DNA of 64,000 nucleotides from a bacterium ADurb.Bin243 (GCA_002069765.1 MWBZ01000004.1:62001-126000), one strand, 5' to 3'; numbered from the stretch's first letter, positions 17,535-28,450 are shown. Notes: generated from the sequence alone by a model not told the origin. Program-made: numbers and translations.

Positions 17535-18367
17535 TTCATGTACACCCCCGGCTGCACGTATTTGTAAGAATGCGAAATCGAAGAAAGATTTTCAGAGTGG
17601 CCTATAAAAAGGTGGCCGCCCGGCTCGAGCAGGTTGTAATATTTGCCGACAAGCTTCTCCTGCGTTTGCTTATCGAAGTATATCATTACGTTTCTGCAAA
17701 ATATAATTTTAAAGGGTCCCTTCATCGGCCATTCTTCCATAAGGTTCAGCCTGGCGAAGCTTATTAAATTTTTGAGCTCCGGTTTCACCCTGTAAAAATA
17801 TTTAACGTTTTTAAACTCGTCCCTCGATGTGAGGCACTCGAAATACTTTGCAAGCATTGCTTTAGGAACGCCTTCTACAAGTTGTTTTTCATACAAGCCT
17901 TCTTTGGCCCTGGATAATATATGAGTAGAAATATCGGTCGCCAGTATTTTTATATCTTTGAGCATGACATTGCCGAGCTCTTCGTTGAGCAGGATCGCCA
18001 TGGAATAAGGCTCCTCGCCGGACGAGCATCCGGCGCTCCATATGCGCACCCTGTCGGATTTGGCCTTAAACGCCGGAATCATATGCTCCCTGATATAATC
18101 GAAGTGGTGCATCTCGCGAAAAAAGCTCGTTACGTTCGTGGTTATGACGTCTATGAGCTGGAGCAGCTCATAGACGCTTTCATCGTGCTGCACGTGCTTG
18201 AGATAGCTGTCGAAACTCGGCAGCTTCAAGTCGTTCAGCCTTTTGGTAAGCCGCGCCGTTACCAGCTCTTTTTTTCCGCTGCCGAGGCTTATTCCGCATA
18301 GCGAATATATCAGGCCGGTTATTTTTTCGAATTCATAATTGCTTAATTTAGCAGAAATATATTCCAT
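17528..18367 (-). CDS. cheR: Chemotaxis protein methyltransferase
   Basis: A 279-residue SAM-dependent methyltransferase that methylates receptor glutamates. The N-terminal helical domain is followed by the SAM-binding motif IWSAGCSSGEEPYSMA and the CRNVMIYFD motif near residue 226. The length is normal. It sits between mcp and cheD in one operon and overlaps cheD. Confidence 0.96.
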   Translation of the reverse strand: MEYISAKLSNYEFEKITGLIYSLCGISLGSGKKELVTARLTKRLNDLKLPSFDSYLKHVQHDESVYELLQLIDVITTNVTSFFREMHHFDYIREHMIPAFKAKSDRVRIWSAGCSSGEEPYSMAILLNEELGNVMLKDIKILATDISTHILSRAKEGLYEKQLVEGVPKAMLAKYFECLTSRDEFKNVKYFYRVKPELKNLISFARLNLMEEWPMKGPFKIIFCRNVMIYFDKQTQEKLVGKYYNLLEPGGHLFIGHSENLSSISHSYKYVQPGVYMKC

Positions 18368-18370
18368 ATA

Positions 18371-21300
18371 TTAAAATTCCTGGAGCACCTGGCTGTCTTC
18401 GTCGAAAGGAATCACTTTTTTAGGGTCCGAGTCGCCGCCCTTGAGCGAAGGCTGGGCCTGTTCGAATTCCTTGAAGTCTTTTTTCTTATGGGGCGCAGGC
18501 TGAACCGGGCGCTTGTTGAAAGCCGGGCCCGAATGAACGTCGAAACCGCCGGATAAAACGTTTGTTTTAACGCTGCTGAGCTTGAATTGCAGTATCATGT
18601 TTTTCATCTGCTCGGCCTGATAGGTAAGCTCCTGCGAAGCGCTGGCCGATTCTTCCGAATAAGCGGCGTTCTGCTGGGTTACCTGATTCATCTGAGCGAC
18701 GGCGGTGTTGATCTGGTTGATGCCTTCGCTCTGCTGTTCGGAAGCCGCCGATATTTCGGACATGAACTCGTTTACTTTCTTGACCTGGCCGTTGATTTCG
18801 TCGAGGTTCTTCATGACTTCCTCGTTGATGGAAACGCCGTTATTGGCGTATTTAACCGATTCTTCTATCATGCGCGCGGTGTTCTTGGCCGCCTCGGCGC
18901 TTCTCATAGCGAGATTTCTAACTTCGTCGGCGACTACCGCGAAGCCTTTTCCGGCGTCGCCGGCGCGGGCTGCTTCTACGGCGGCGTTAAGCGCAAGAAG
19001 GTTCGTCTGGAATGCTATTTCGTCGATAGTTTTTAATATCTTGGCGGTGTTGTTCGAAGAATCTTTTATCTGATTGATGGCGACGGACATTTTCTTCATG
19101 CTGTCCACGCCGCGCTCCGTGCTGGAACGCGCGCTTGTTGTAAGGTTCTGCCCTTCCTTGGCGTTGGCGGCGTTCTGCTTGGCCATGGAGTTCATCTGAT
19201 GAAGGCTGCTCGACACTTCTTCGAGCGCGCTGGCCTGCTCCGAAGCGCCCTGTGCAAGGGCCTGAGCGCCCTTGCTTATCTGATTGGAAGACGACGAGAC
19301 GTTTTCTGAATTAGCCGCGATCTGTTTGAACATATCTTCGAGATTTTCGATCAAAGAGTTGATATTGCCTTTCATACGGTCGTAAAGGCCGCTGTAAGTC
19401 TTTTTAACCCTCGCTGTAAGGTCTTTATCGGCCGCCGCCTGAAGCGCCGCGCCGCCGTCAGTGATAATAAGCGTCGTCAGCGTGTCGAGACATGTATTTA
19501 TGCTGTTTTTTATTTCGTTGAAATCGCCCTTATATTCTTCGGTTATTTTAGCGGGAATTTCGCCCTGGCTGATCTGCTGCAGATAGCTGGAAGACACTTT
19601 CAACGGGTTCACCAGAGAGTTCACTATATCGTTGATGCCGGAGGCGAGCTTTGCCCAGCGGCCGCTGAACTGCGACGCCCCGGTCCGCTTGTCGAGCTTG
19701 CCTTCGAATATGACCGCTATGCAGATGGTTTTTATTTCATTGAGCATGGTATCGACGGTGTTAATAAGGCTGTTGAGATTGTTTTTGATATCGTTGAAAT
19801 CGCCTTTATATTCGGCGGTTATTTTTTCAGAAACTTCGCCTTTGCTTATTTTAGCCACATAATCCGCCGCTACGTTCAGCGGGTTCACGATAGCGTCGAG
19901 GGTGCTGTTTATTTCTTCGATAATTTCTTTATAAACGCCGGCGAATTTGTCGGCATTGCCGCGGACTTTAAGTTTTCCGTCTGTCGCCGCATGTGTAAGA
20001 GCTTCAACTTCGACCGTAAGGTTGTTCAAATTATTGATGCAGCTATTGAACGAATCTTTTATTATATTGAAATCGCCTTTATACTCTTCCGAGATAACCG
20101 GCGGAATTTTACCGGAACCGATCTGAGTTATATAATTGGCCGACATTTTAAGCGGATTGGCGAAAGCGTTTATCAGATCGTTGATGCCGGAAGCGAGCTT
20201 TGCCCAGCGGCCCTGGAACAGCGAAACATTAGCGCGCTTATCTATGTGGCCTTCGAATATGGTGGCGATGCAGACGACCTTCACTTCGTTGAGAAGATTG
20301 TCCAGAGTGGTTATCAGCTTATTAAGGCTGTCTTTGAGCTCGCAGAAATCGCCCTTGCATTCGTCCTCTATTTTTCCTGAAATCTCGCCTTTGCTTAAAA
20401 GCACAAGATGCTCGTTCATTTTGCTTATGGGGTTTATTACCGAATCAAGCGTCTGATTTATGCCGCCTATGATTTCGCGGTATGCGCCTTCGAATTTCTC
20501 TGAATTGCCTCGTTTTTTAAGATTTCCGTCGGCAGCGGCGTGCGTAAGGTCGTTAACTTCTTTTATCATAGCCTGAAGGTTGTTAATGCATACATTGAAA
20601 GAGTTTTTAAGTATATTGAAATCGCCTTTATACTCTTCGGTTATTTTCGACGGAATCGTTCCGTTGCTTATCGACGTTATGTAATCTGATGAAAGCGTGA
20701 GCGGTTTGACGAAAGTATTGACTATATCGTTGATGCCGGCCGCTAAACGGGCCCAGCGGCCCTGGAACAGAGAAACATTAGCGCGCTTATCGAGCTTTCC
20801 TTCGAATATAGTGGCGATGCAGACGACCTTGACTTCGTTGAGCAGGTTGTCGATAGTAGCGAGAAGCGAGTTGGTATTGGTTTTTAAAGCCGCAAAAGCG
20901 CCCCTGGCGTCTATAGTGATGCGTTCGTTAGTTATGTCGCCTTTGCTGACTTTGTCCAGAATCGCGTTGATCGCCGCTACGGGTTCTCCTACCTTTTTAG
21001 CCGCATCGGCGATTTTTTCAAGGGAAGCGCGGTAAAAACCCGCGAGTTCGTTTAAATTGACGCTGAAATTAAAATCTCCGTTCGCCATGCTGCCGGCGGC
21101 CGCTTCAATTTCTCTTTTGAAAACGGCGTTCTGAATTATCATCTGGTTAAGGCTGGATGCGATAGGAAAAAAATAATCGTCGCCGGAGGTTTTTAAAGTA
21201 TCGGCCTGTTCGCCTCTGGCGAGCTTTTCCATGGCCGCGTTGATTTTACTCGACGATGCGAATAATTTTTCAGTAGTAAAAACAGCGGCGCCCATAGCGA

Positions 21301-21439
21301 TTATCGCGCCGGCAAGCGCGCCGAAAACGACGGTGGAACTTACCCCGCCAGTCATCTGAAGCGCGCCTAAAGTTGTTAAAAGAGGAAAGAAAATTGTAAA
21401 AATACTTATAAAAATCATTTTGTTTTTGAAAGAATGCAT
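18371..21439 (-). CDS. Methyl-accepting chemotaxis protein with tandem HAMP-like repeats
   Basis: 1022 residues. Two hydrophobic segments at about 7-27 and 33-55 are separated by only a few residues, so there is no periplasmic sensor domain. Residues about 60-690 are a chain of HAMP-like modules in which a 183-residue unit recurs three times, for example [19 protein letters not shown]. The last 300 residues are the signalling hairpin, with the conserved tip [21 protein letters not shown]. The receptor therefore probably responds to cytoplasmic, membrane or partner-protein signals. It is in one operon with cheA, W, R, D and B, so it is likely a dedicated receptor of this pathway. ATG 21439 has a GGAGG Shine-Dalgarno. 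Confidence 0.92.
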   Translation of the reverse strand: MHSFKNKMIFISIFTIFFPLLTTLGALQMTGGVSSTVVFGALAGAIIAMGAAVFTTEKLFASSSKINAAMEKLARGEQADTLKTSGDDYFFPIASSLNQMIIQNAVFKREIEAAAGSMANGDFNFSVNLNELAGFYRASLEKIADAAKKVGEPVAAINAILDKVSKGDITNERITIDARGAFAALKTNTNSLLATIDNLLNEVKVVCIATIFEGKLDKRANVSLFQGRWARLAAGINDIVNTFVKPLTLSSDYITSISNGTIPSKITEEYKGDFNILKNSFNVCINNLQAMIKEVNDLTHAAADGNLKKRGNSEKFEGAYREIIGGINQTLDSVINPISKMNEHLVLLSKGEISGKIEDECKGDFCELKDSLNKLITTLDNLLNEVKVVCIATIFEGHIDKRANVSLFQGRWAKLASGINDLINAFANPLKMSANYITQIGSGKIPPVISEEYKGDFNIIKDSFNSCINNLNNLTVEVEALTHAATDGKLKVRGNADKFAGVYKEIIEEINSTLDAIVNPLNVAADYVAKISKGEVSEKITAEYKGDFNDIKNNLNSLINTVDTMLNEIKTICIAVIFEGKLDKRTGASQFSGRWAKLASGINDIVNSLVNPLKVSSSYLQQISQGEIPAKITEEYKGDFNEIKNSINTCLDTLTTLIITDGGAALQAAADKDLTARVKKTYSGLYDRMKGNINSLIENLEDMFKQIAANSENVSSSSNQISKGAQALAQGASEQASALEEVSSSLHQMNSMAKQNAANAKEGQNLTTSARSSTERGVDSMKKMSVAINQIKDSSNNTAKILKTIDEIAFQTNLLALNAAVEAARAGDAGKGFAVVADEVRNLAMRSAEAAKNTARMIEESVKYANNGVSINEEVMKNLDEINGQVKKVNEFMSEISAASEQQSEGINQINTAVAQMNQVTQQNAAYSEESASASQELTYQAEQMKNMILQFKLSSVKTNVLSGGFDVHSGPAFNKRPVQPAPHKKKDFKEFEQAQPSLKGGDSDPKKVIPFDEDSQVLQEF
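19590..20900. repeat. 549-bp in-frame tandem repeat array inside the chemoreceptor gene
   Basis: The marker GCCCAGCGG begins at 20751, 20202 and 19653, exactly 549 bp (183 codons) apart. About 100 bp around it, including CCTGGAACAG and GCGATGCAGACGACCTT, is nearly identical in the first two copies. The third copy has drifted more. The whole units span more than the core given here. Confidence 0.85.
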
Positions 21440-21452
21440 TTAGTCCTCCGAA

Positions 21453-21980
21453 TTAATTTATATTTTCAACGATTTTTGACATGCCCGCGTATTCCTGAGC
21501 CGTGATGACTTTATCAATATCCAGCAGCAACTTGACCTTATTCGCGAATTTTCCGATGCCGAGGATATATTCGGTATTTACGAAAGTGCCGAACGACGGC
21601 GCTTCGTCGATGTCGTTCGTTGGAATGTCCGAGACTTCGCATACCCTGTCTACGATAAGGCCCATAATAAGGTTTCTGGTTTTTACGACTATAATGCATG
21701 TCTGTTCGGTATTTTCAATTTCAGGCATGCCGAATTTCGAACGCAGGTAAATAACCGGGATTATATGGCCGCGCAAATTTATGACTCCTTTTATAAAATC
21801 TGGAGTGCGCGGAACCGGAGTGATCTCCATTATCCCTATAATTTCCTGAACCTTTAAAATTTGAATGCCGTATTCCTCGTTGCCTAAATAAAAAGTTAAA
21901 AATTTGCCGCCTTCGATTTTTTTAGCGGCCGTGGCAATTGACCCGAACCCCGAGTAGTTGTTGATATTGTCCCCGCTCAT
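21453..21980 (-). CDS. cheW: Chemotaxis coupling protein
   Basis: A 175-residue CheW that links receptors to the CheA kinase. SH3-like coupling-domain motifs are visible: FYLGNEEYGIQILKVQEII, FIKGVINLRGHIIPVIYLR and IMGLIVDRVCEV. There is a short Gly/Ser N-terminal extension. It lies between cheA (48 bp upstream) and mcp (13 bp downstream). Confidence 0.96.
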   Translation of the reverse strand: MSGDNINNYSGFGSIATAAKKIEGGKFLTFYLGNEEYGIQILKVQEIIGIMEITPVPRTPDFIKGVINLRGHIIPVIYLRSKFGMPEIENTEQTCIIVVKTRNLIMGLIVDRVCEVSDIPTNDIDEAPSFGTFVNTEYILGIGKFANKVKLLLDIDKVITAQEYAGMSKIVENIN

Positions 21981-22028
21981 AATATTATTTCACCCTTTCT
22001 GAATGAAACTACTACCTATTTATTTATA

Positions 22029-25000
22029 TTAAGCTATTTGCTTTGCCTTTACGCTAGCCGTCTGACGGGCTATATTGACGATCTCTTTGGTGTCGATTAT
22101 AAGACCGACTTTGCCGTCGCCGAGTATCGCGCCGCCCGAAACGCCTTCGATCTTGCCGAGTGCCACGCCCAGAGGCTTGGCTACTATCTGCTGCTGGCCT
22201 AGAAGTTCGTCAACGAGTATGGCGCAGTGCTTGTTATCGCCGTCGTCGATAACGACGAATAAAGACTCCCATGGATTTTCTATGGAGTGAGATATGTTGA
22301 AAATTTTATTGAGCCTGAATACCGGTATCATTTTGCCGTGAAGCATTACCATTTCGCCGCGGCCGGCCATAGTAAATATGTCTTCTATTTTAGGCCTGAA
22401 CGTAAGATAAATATTGGCGGTAGGGATTATATAACGCTGCGATCCTACTTTTATAAGCATTCCGTCGGTTACCGCCAGCGTCAGCGGGACCTTTATTGAA
22501 AAGCAGCATCCGTTTCCGGGAATGGATGATATGTCTATACGCCCGCGCAGGGACTCTATAGAGGTTTTTACCACGTCCATGCCCACGCCGCGGCCCGATA
22601 TATCGGTGATCTGGTCCGCCGTAGAAAAGCCGGGAAGGAAAACCAGGTTAAAAACATCGGAATCGCTCATGTTTTCATCTGATTTTATAAGGCCTTTTTC
22701 GACGGCCTTTTTTACTATTTTAGGCCTGTCAAGCCCTTTTCCGTCGTCTTTGACCTCTATCACTACGTTTCCGCCGGAATGAAACGCGGACAGTATGACT
22801 GTTCCCTTTTCCGGCTTGCCTGCTTTTTTTCTGTCTTCGGAAGGTTCTATACCGTGGTCCACGGCGTTTCTTACCATGTGCATGAGGGCGTCGTTGATTA
22901 TATCGACAAGGTTGCGGTCGACTTCGGTTTCTTTTCCCGATGTTATAAAATCTATCTGTTTGCCGTTTTTACTTGAAATATCGCGCACTACGCGGGCCAT
23001 TTTTTGAAAAGTGGCCCTGAAGGGAATCATTCGCATGGTCATGCTCAAATCTTGAAGCTCGCGTATTATTTTTCCCGACTGCATGACTTTTTTCGCCAGA
23101 ATATGGTTGGCGCCGTTTACCATAGCGTCATCCTGCGCCACCATGGAATGGGATATAACCAGCTCGCCCACCATGTCGATCAATTTGTCTATCCTGGCGA
23201 TTTTAACTCGAACGGTAGATTCTTCCTCGTCGCTGATGGACGCTACCACTTTTTTGGCTTCGGGCGCGGCTGCGCTCATTTTATTTTCCGGCGCTCCGGC
23301 CGCGGGGGCCTGCGTTTTTTCTTCGTATGAAATAACGGGTTTTAAAGGCTCCGGCGCAGGCCTTTCGATTTTTTCGGATTTAGGCGTTTCGATTTTTTTA
23401 TCGGCATAAGCCGCCGGTATTATTCCCTTTTTTAATTCGGGGCTCATTAAAAGCCTCAGCAGGTCGTCATAATTATCGGGCTTTTTATAGTTTCCGGCCT
23501 TTAAAGACGTTATGAGCGTTTTAAGCATATCCACCGAGCGAAGGCATATGTCGGCAAAGTTTTTACCGTAATTTATTTCTTTATCGCGTATCTTTACCAG
23601 AAGCGATTCCGCATGATGCGCGAGCTCGGACACGCCCGCCAGCCCGAGAAACGAAGACGAGCCTTTGACGGTGTGAAACGCCCTGAAAACCGTATTGATG
23701 GAAGACGAGTCTTCCACGTTGTTTTCAAGATTAAGCAGAGCTTCTTCAGAGGCCTGTATGTGTTCGAGGCATTCGTCTATAAAGGTAAGAAACATTTCAC
23801 GGTCTATGCTTTCCGCATCGAATTCAAAACTCACATCTATAGTTACGGCCGGCGCGGCTTTAACTTCCGGTTCCGGCTTTTTCACTGTAACCGGCGAGAG
23901 CTGCGCTTGAGCGGACTGCGCGGACGAAACGGCGGCGGCCTGTTTTTTTTGAGCCGGCCTGATCTGGCTTTCCAGATGAGTTATGCATGATTCCACCATA
24001 GCGCAAACGACCGAAATTATTCTCAGAGAATCGTCGGCGGACGTGGTTATCAGCTCGTTCAGCTGGGAGCTGGCCGCGTCGAATATTGACGCCGCGATTT
24101 CGTCCGGACAGCTTTTAGCGAGGGAGTCAAGCGATTTTTTAAGGCTGGTAAACACTTTTATGTCGTCGGGCCCGGCGCCGGCCAGAACGCTTGCCATGCG
24201 GTCGAGCTCGTCGATGATATTTTTAAGCGGAAGGCCGGCCTGATTCACTGCCGGCGCTTCATCCGCAGTTACGCCTTTTTTTAGGGCTTCTATTACGCCG
24301 TTATAATTTTTTCCGGCAGTGTTATAATCGCCGGCTTTTATGGAATCTATCAAAAACTTGAGCTCGTCTAATGCGCTAAAAGCCAGCTCGAGACATTTTT
24401 TACAGCAGCGTGTTTCGCCTTCCCTGATTTTACTTAGAAAATTTTCCGCCTCGTGCGCGAGCGCTGAAACATGCTTAAAATTTAAAAAATGAGCGGACCC
24501 CTTTATGGTATGAAAAGCCCTGAAAATATTGTTAACCGCCTGCATATCGGCCGGATCGGACTCGAGCCTTAAAAGGGCGTCTTCAGAAGCGAGCAGGTGC
24601 TCGGCGCATTCGTCTATAAAAGTCAGCAGTACCTCGCGCTCGGCGGCGTTATCTCTTGCCGGCTCCTGAGCGGGGCCCGGATCGGCCTTCGTGGAAGAGT
24701 GCTGCTGCACGGCTGCGGCCGCTTTTTTGTTTTTAGATAAGCTGTCTTCTTCTTTAAAGTCGAACGGATCGCCCAAAAAGCTGCCGGCGTTTTTCTCGAA
24801 TTCGCCTTCTTTATAAACCTCGGGTGCCGAAGTATTTTCAGCGTTCGCATTCCGGCCGTAAAGGCTTTCAAAATGTCCGGCGGCTTTTGAAAGAGAGCTT
24901 TGAAGAAGCTCGAGCAGAGCAAAAACGACCTCTTCGTCCGTTTCGAGCAAAACCGAATTTGCCGCATTGAAAGGTACTGAAATCAGGTCGTTTTCATTTG

Positions 25001-25175
25001 ATTCGAGATTTAATTTAAGGGCCTCGCCGAGGTTTGACTTTATTTCAAAAACAAGGGTCTTGTAATCCTGCTTTTCCGTGTCGATTTGAATTAAAAGAGA
25101 AAGGGAGTTGTTTAAAAGCTTTAATACGCCGGAATGTATGGAATCGATTGAGATATTTTCAATATTATTATTCAT
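22029..25175 (-). CDS. cheA: Chemotaxis histidine kinase with two Hpt domains
   Basis: 1048 residues, well above the usual 650-750. There are two phosphotransfer domains, with H222 in FHTIKGSAHF and H501 in FHTVKGSSSF. Each is preceded by a similar helical segment of about 100 residues (1-105 and 310-405), so the unit seems duplicated. Pro/Ala-rich linkers follow. The dimerisation and kinase core starts near 655, with N-box HMVRNAVDHGIE (766-777), G1 DDGKGLD (810-816) and GRGVGMDVVK (861-870). The C-terminal CheW-like domain starts near 905. No P2 CheY-binding domain is recognisable. It heads the che operon. Confidence 0.95.
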   Translation of the reverse strand: MNNNIENISIDSIHSGVLKLLNNSLSLLIQIDTEKQDYKTLVFEIKSNLGEALKLNLESNENDLISVPFNAANSVLLETDEEVVFALLELLQSSLSKAAGHFESLYGRNANAENTSAPEVYKEGEFEKNAGSFLGDPFDFKEEDSLSKNKKAAAAVQQHSSTKADPGPAQEPARDNAAEREVLLTFIDECAEHLLASEDALLRLESDPADMQAVNNIFRAFHTIKGSAHFLNFKHVSALAHEAENFLSKIREGETRCCKKCLELAFSALDELKFLIDSIKAGDYNTAGKNYNGVIEALKKGVTADEAPAVNQAGLPLKNIIDELDRMASVLAGAGPDDIKVFTSLKKSLDSLAKSCPDEIAASIFDAASSQLNELITTSADDSLRIISVVCAMVESCITHLESQIRPAQKKQAAAVSSAQSAQAQLSPVTVKKPEPEVKAAPAVTIDVSFEFDAESIDREMFLTFIDECLEHIQASEEALLNLENNVEDSSSINTVFRAFHTVKGSSSFLGLAGVSELAHHAESLLVKIRDKEINYGKNFADICLRSVDMLKTLITSLKAGNYKKPDNYDDLLRLLMSPELKKGIIPAAYADKKIETPKSEKIERPAPEPLKPVISYEEKTQAPAAGAPENKMSAAAPEAKKVVASISDEEESTVRVKIARIDKLIDMVGELVISHSMVAQDDAMVNGANHILAKKVMQSGKIIRELQDLSMTMRMIPFRATFQKMARVVRDISSKNGKQIDFITSGKETEVDRNLVDIINDALMHMVRNAVDHGIEPSEDRKKAGKPEKGTVILSAFHSGGNVVIEVKDDGKGLDRPKIVKKAVEKGLIKSDENMSDSDVFNLVFLPGFSTADQITDISGRGVGMDVVKTSIESLRGRIDISSIPGNGCCFSIKVPLTLAVTDGMLIKVGSQRYIIPTANIYLTFRPKIEDIFTMAGRGEMVMLHGKMIPVFRLNKIFNISHSIENPWESLFVVIDDGDNKHCAILVDELLGQQQIVAKPLGVALGKIEGVSGGAILGDGKVGLIIDTKEIVNIARQTASVKAKQIA

Positions 25176-25347
25176 TCGTGCCTCTAACTGAATAATTTAT
25201 TCGATGTTTTTTGTTTTTTTACGAATTTAAAAACTATTTATCGAGCCGCAAAAACTCAATCAAAACCGCAGTAAATATAATTCATTTATTGGCACTTTCA
25301 ATTCCCTGAGATTAGGTAATTAAAGTTATTTTATTTATTTTTTTGTT

Positions 25348-25376
25348 ATTTTATCATTTTTCGTTAAAATAATCAA
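25348..25376 (-). promoter_or_regulatory. Promoter of the chemotaxis operon
   Basis: Minus strand TTGATT (25376-25371), a 17-bp spacer, TAAAAT (25353-25348), giving a leader of about 165 nt to cheA. A second, weaker possibility further down is TTGAAA-16-TATATT. The 227-bp spacer 25176-25402 is very AT-rich and holds no gene. Confidence 0.55.
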
Positions 25377-25402
25377 CCCTTTTTAATAAAATAAATAAAT
25401 TA

Positions 25403-25684
25403 TTACACCCTGTGCATATATCTGAACGTATTTTCGTGGAGAACTATAGCTTTTACGCCCATTTCATTGCCGGCGTTTTCAATTTTCTCGCGGAGAAACT
25501 TAAATTCAAGGTTCGATTTGGCCACATCTATTATCATGATCATGGAAAACAGATCGCCGATCAAAGTCTGGGAAATATCTAGAATGCTGGCGTTAAGCTC
25601 CGCCACAACGGTGGAAATTTTCGAAACTATGCCGACCCTGTTTACTCCGATTACGCTTACAACCACTCTATCCTGACCGTCCAT
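25403..25684 (-). CDS. ACT-domain protein (UPF0237 type)
   Basis: 93 residues forming a single ACT domain: VSVIGVNRVGIVSKISTVVAE, then NASILDISQTL and FSMIMIIDV. This matches the small UPF0237 family of stand-alone ACT proteins, thought to sense an amino acid or similar ligand; the exact role is not known. It begins 22 bp after lepA and is probably co-transcribed. Confidence 0.88.
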   Translation of the reverse strand: MDGQDRVVVSVIGVNRVGIVSKISTVVAELNASILDISQTLIGDLFSMIMIIDVAKSNLEFKFLREKIENAGNEMGVKAIVLHENTFRYMHRV

Positions 25685-25706
25685 ACTTTACCCCCGATAT
25701 ATAAAT

Positions 25707-27512
25707 TTATTCTTCTTCGCCGATTTGCAGAAGCGCCATAAAGGCCTCCTGAGGAATTTCGACTGTGCCTACCATCTTCATTCGCTTTTTACCTTCCTTC
25801 TGTTTTTCGAGAAGTTTTCGTTTGCGAGAGATGTCGCCGCCGTAGCATTTTGCCGTAACGTCTTTTCTGAGAGCTCCGATCGTTTCGCGGGCGATTATCT
25901 TATTGCCTATGGCGCCCTGTATCGGCACTACGAAAAGCTGGCGCGGAATTGATTTTTTAAGCTTCTCGCACAAAATTTTCGATCGCTGATGAGCGAAATC
26001 TTTGTGGGTTATAAACGAAAGCGCGTCAATGGCCTCGTTGTTGAGCAAAATGTCGATTTTAACGACGTCGGATTCTTTGTATTCGCCGAGCTCGTAATCC
26101 AGAGACGCATAGCCTTTGGTCCTGGATTTGAGTTTATCGTAAAAATCTATGACCATTTCGGCGAGAGGCATTTCATAATGAAGAGTCACCCTCTTATCGT
26201 CGATATAATCCATGCTCAGGTAAGTGCCGCGGCGTTCGCGCGTGAGGTCCATAATAGTGCCGACATAATCTTTAGGCGTAAATATGCTGGCTTTTATAAA
26301 AGGCTCGAAAGTGCTTTCGATTTCAGTGGGATCAGGCATTTTTGCCGGATTGTCAAAGTAAAATTCTTCGCCTTTTTTAGTTAAAACCCGGTATTTGACC
26401 GACGGCGCGGTAGTTATGACCTCGAGCCCGTATTCTCGCTCGATCCTTTCCTGAAAAACGTCCATGTGCAGAAGGCCCAGAAAGCCGCACCTGAAACCAA
26501 AACCAAGCGCCACAGAGTTTTCCGGCTCGAAATTTACCGAGCAATCGTTGAGTTTGTATTTCGTTAAAGCTTCTCTTAGCACTTCGTATTTAGTGTTATC
26601 TACGGGGTAAACGCCGCAGAAAACCATGGGCTTGATATCTTTGTATCCTGCCATAGGCTCTTTGGCAGGGCATTCTGCAGAAGTGATGGTGTCGCCTATT
26701 CTCAGATCGCTGACGGTTTTTACGTTCGCCGCTACAAAGCCGACATGGCCGCTGGATAAAGAGGCTACTTCCGTCATTTTAGGCATAAGCACGCCCGTTT
26801 CGATAACTTCGTACTCTTTGTTGTTGGCCATGAATTTTATTCTCTGGCCTTTTTTTATCTCGCCGTCAAATACCCTGACATAAGCGATAACGCCTTTATA
26901 AGAATCGTAAAACGAATCGAAAATAAGCGCTCTTAAAGGAAGGTGCGAATTGTCTTTCGGCGGCGGCACGTGGGCCACCACGCTTTCGAGTACCTCGTCG
27001 ATGTTTTTTCCTTCCTTGGCCGAAATTTTCGGCGGCTTTATATGGTCTATTCCGAGCACTTTCACGATTTCTTCTTCAACGTGATCCGCCATGGCGGACG
27101 GAAGGTCTATTTTATTGATAACCGGGACTATTTCGAGATTGTTTTCGAGCGCCAGGTACATGTTGGCGACCGTCTGCGCCTCGACGCCCTGAGTGGCGTC
27201 GACTACGAGAAGGGCACCTTCGCAGGCTGCCAGAGCGCGGCTTACTTCATAAGTAAAATCCACATGGCCGGGAGTGTCTATAAGGTTCATAAGAAATGTC
27301 TCGCCGGATCTGGCTTTATACTCGAATTTTACCGCGGACGCTTTGATGGTTATTCCGCGCTCTTTTTCGAGTTCCATGGAATCCAGAAGCTGGTCGGACA
27401 TCTCGCGCTTCGAAACCGCGCCGGTGAGCTCCAGTATTCTATCGGCCAGAGTAGATTTGCCATGATCGATATGCGCTATTATCGAAAAATTTCTAATATG
27501 CGAAGTACCCAT
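25707..27512 (-). CDS. lepA: Elongation factor 4 (LepA) GTPase
   Basis: A 601-residue translational GTPase that binds ribosomes and aids stalled or misplaced translocation states. G1 is [14 protein letters not shown]2 is ERGITI, G3 is DTPGHVDF and G4 is NKIDLPSA. The C-terminal LepA-specific domain ends with [22 protein letters not shown] in two overlapping conserved stretches. The length is normal. It lies downstream of the STAS gene with a 101-bp gap. Confidence 0.97.
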   Translation of the reverse strand: MGTSHIRNFSIIAHIDHGKSTLADRILELTGAVSKREMSDQLLDSMELEKERGITIKASAVKFEYKARSGETFLMNLIDTPGHVDFTYEVSRALAACEGALLVVDATQGVEAQTVANMYLALENNLEIVPVINKIDLPSAMADHVEEEIVKVLGIDHIKPPKISAKEGKNIDEVLESVVAHVPPPKDNSHLPLRALIFDSFYDSYKGVIAYVRVFDGEIKKGQRIKFMANNKEYEVIETGVLMPKMTEVASLSSGHVGFVAANVKTVSDLRIGDTITSAECPAKEPMAGYKDIKPMVFCGVYPVDNTKYEVLREALTKYKLNDCSVNFEPENSVALGFGFRCGFLGLLHMDVFQERIEREYGLEVITTAPSVKYRVLTKKGEEFYFDNPAKMPDPTEIESTFEPFIKASIFTPKDYVGTIMDLTRERRGTYLSMDYIDDKRVTLHYEMPLAEMVIDFYDKLKSRTKGYASLDYELGEYKESDVVKIDILLNNEAIDALSFITHKDFAHQRSKILCEKLKKSIPRQLFVVPIQGAIGNKIIARETIGALRKDVTAKCYGGDISRKRKLLEKQKEGKKRMKMVGTVEIPQEAFMALLQIGEEE

Positions 27513-27613
27513 TAATAATTATCCTCATTTCAGCATAAATATAACAAAAACAAGCTCGGCAATTTTTATAAATCACCGGGCCACAATCACGAATCAATAA
27601 TTAATTCAATAAG

Positions 27614-27955
27614 TTATTTCTTAATGAATTTATTAACGGCCGTTTCTTCGTCTGGCGATATGTCGAAAACCGAATTCAAGCTGGTGATTTTAAACAATTC
27701 CATAAGCTCGGGGCGAAGATTTGAAAGTTTTACGTCGCCTTTAGCCGCGCGGATCTGTTTTAAAACGTTGATTAAAAGCCCTAATCCGGAAGAATTAATA
27801 TAGGTGAGCTCGCCAAAGTTAAATACCAGGTTTTTAACCGGCCCTTTAACGAGCTTTTCCGTTTCACGCTTTACGATTTCCTCGGTATCATAGACAATTC
27901 GACCTTTAAAACTGACCACCTTCACATCGTTACAGTCCCTGGTGGTTATTTCCAT
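27614..27955 (-). CDS. Anti-sigma factor antagonist (STAS domain)
   Basis: A 113-residue single STAS domain of the SpoIIAA/RsbV type: YINSSGLGLLINVLKQ contains the Ser (about 60) that is phosphorylated by the partner kinase in this family. Its ATG overlaps the stop of the preceding RsbW-like gene by one base (TAATG), so the two are translationally coupled and probably form a switch pair. No sigma factor gene is near. Confidence 0.9.
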   Translation of the reverse strand: MEITTRDCNDVKVVSFKGRIVYDTEEIVKRETEKLVKGPVKNLVFNFGELTYINSSGLGLLINVLKQIRAAKGDVKLSNLRPELMELFKITSLNSVFDISPDEETAVNKFIKK

Positions 27956-28434
27956 TAAAAGTCCTCCCTCGCCGTTTTACTTTTTCCTAAATATTTTATC
28001 ATTTTAATTTCATTGCCCGGCTCGTTAAATTTTATTTCGTCCATGAAATTGTTTATGAGCAGGAGTCCGCGCCCCGCTTCCGCATCTACTTCCATATTGG
28101 CCTTATAGTTTTTGTGGTCGAAGCCGATGCCTTCGTCGCGAACGATTATCTCGAGCCTTTCGGAGTTAATGTAGTAAGAAAGCGCCACTTTTTTTCGCGG
28201 ATCGGCTTTATTTCCGTGAACTATAGCGTTTTTTAACGCTTCGTCAATGGAAAGGTTCATGCCGAACCCGAATATATTCAAATCCTGGGATATCAGAGCG
28301 TCGTCCGTAATGTTCTGTGAATGCACTTCTTGAGCTATGGTATTGACGGCCGATACCACTTTGTTGGATACGAAATCGATATAGTCCCTTTTGGAGGGAA
28401 ACTCGATATAAAGTTGATTTTCGAACAATATCAT
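27955..28434 (-). CDS. RsbW/SpoIIAB-like serine kinase (anti-sigma type)
   Basis: About 159 residues of the HATPase_c_2 family: N-box DEALKNAIVHGNKADP, G1 VRDEGIGFDH, and GRGLLLINNFMD for the G2 region. Such proteins bind a sigma factor or other target and phosphorylate a STAS antagonist. I prefer ATG 28434, which has GGTGA 6 nt upstream, to ATG 28458, which lacks a site and overlaps the NHL gene. It lies between the NHL protein and the STAS protein in one operon. Confidence 0.87.
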   Translation of the reverse strand: MILFENQLYIEFPSKRDYIDFVSNKVVSAVNTIAQEVHSQNITDDALISQDLNIFGFGMNLSIDEALKNAIVHGNKADPRKKVALSYYINSERLEIIVRDEGIGFDHKNYKANMEVDAEAGRGLLLINNFMDEIKFNEPGNEIKMIKYLGKSKTAREDF

Positions 28435-28450
28435 AGATTCACCACTTAAA

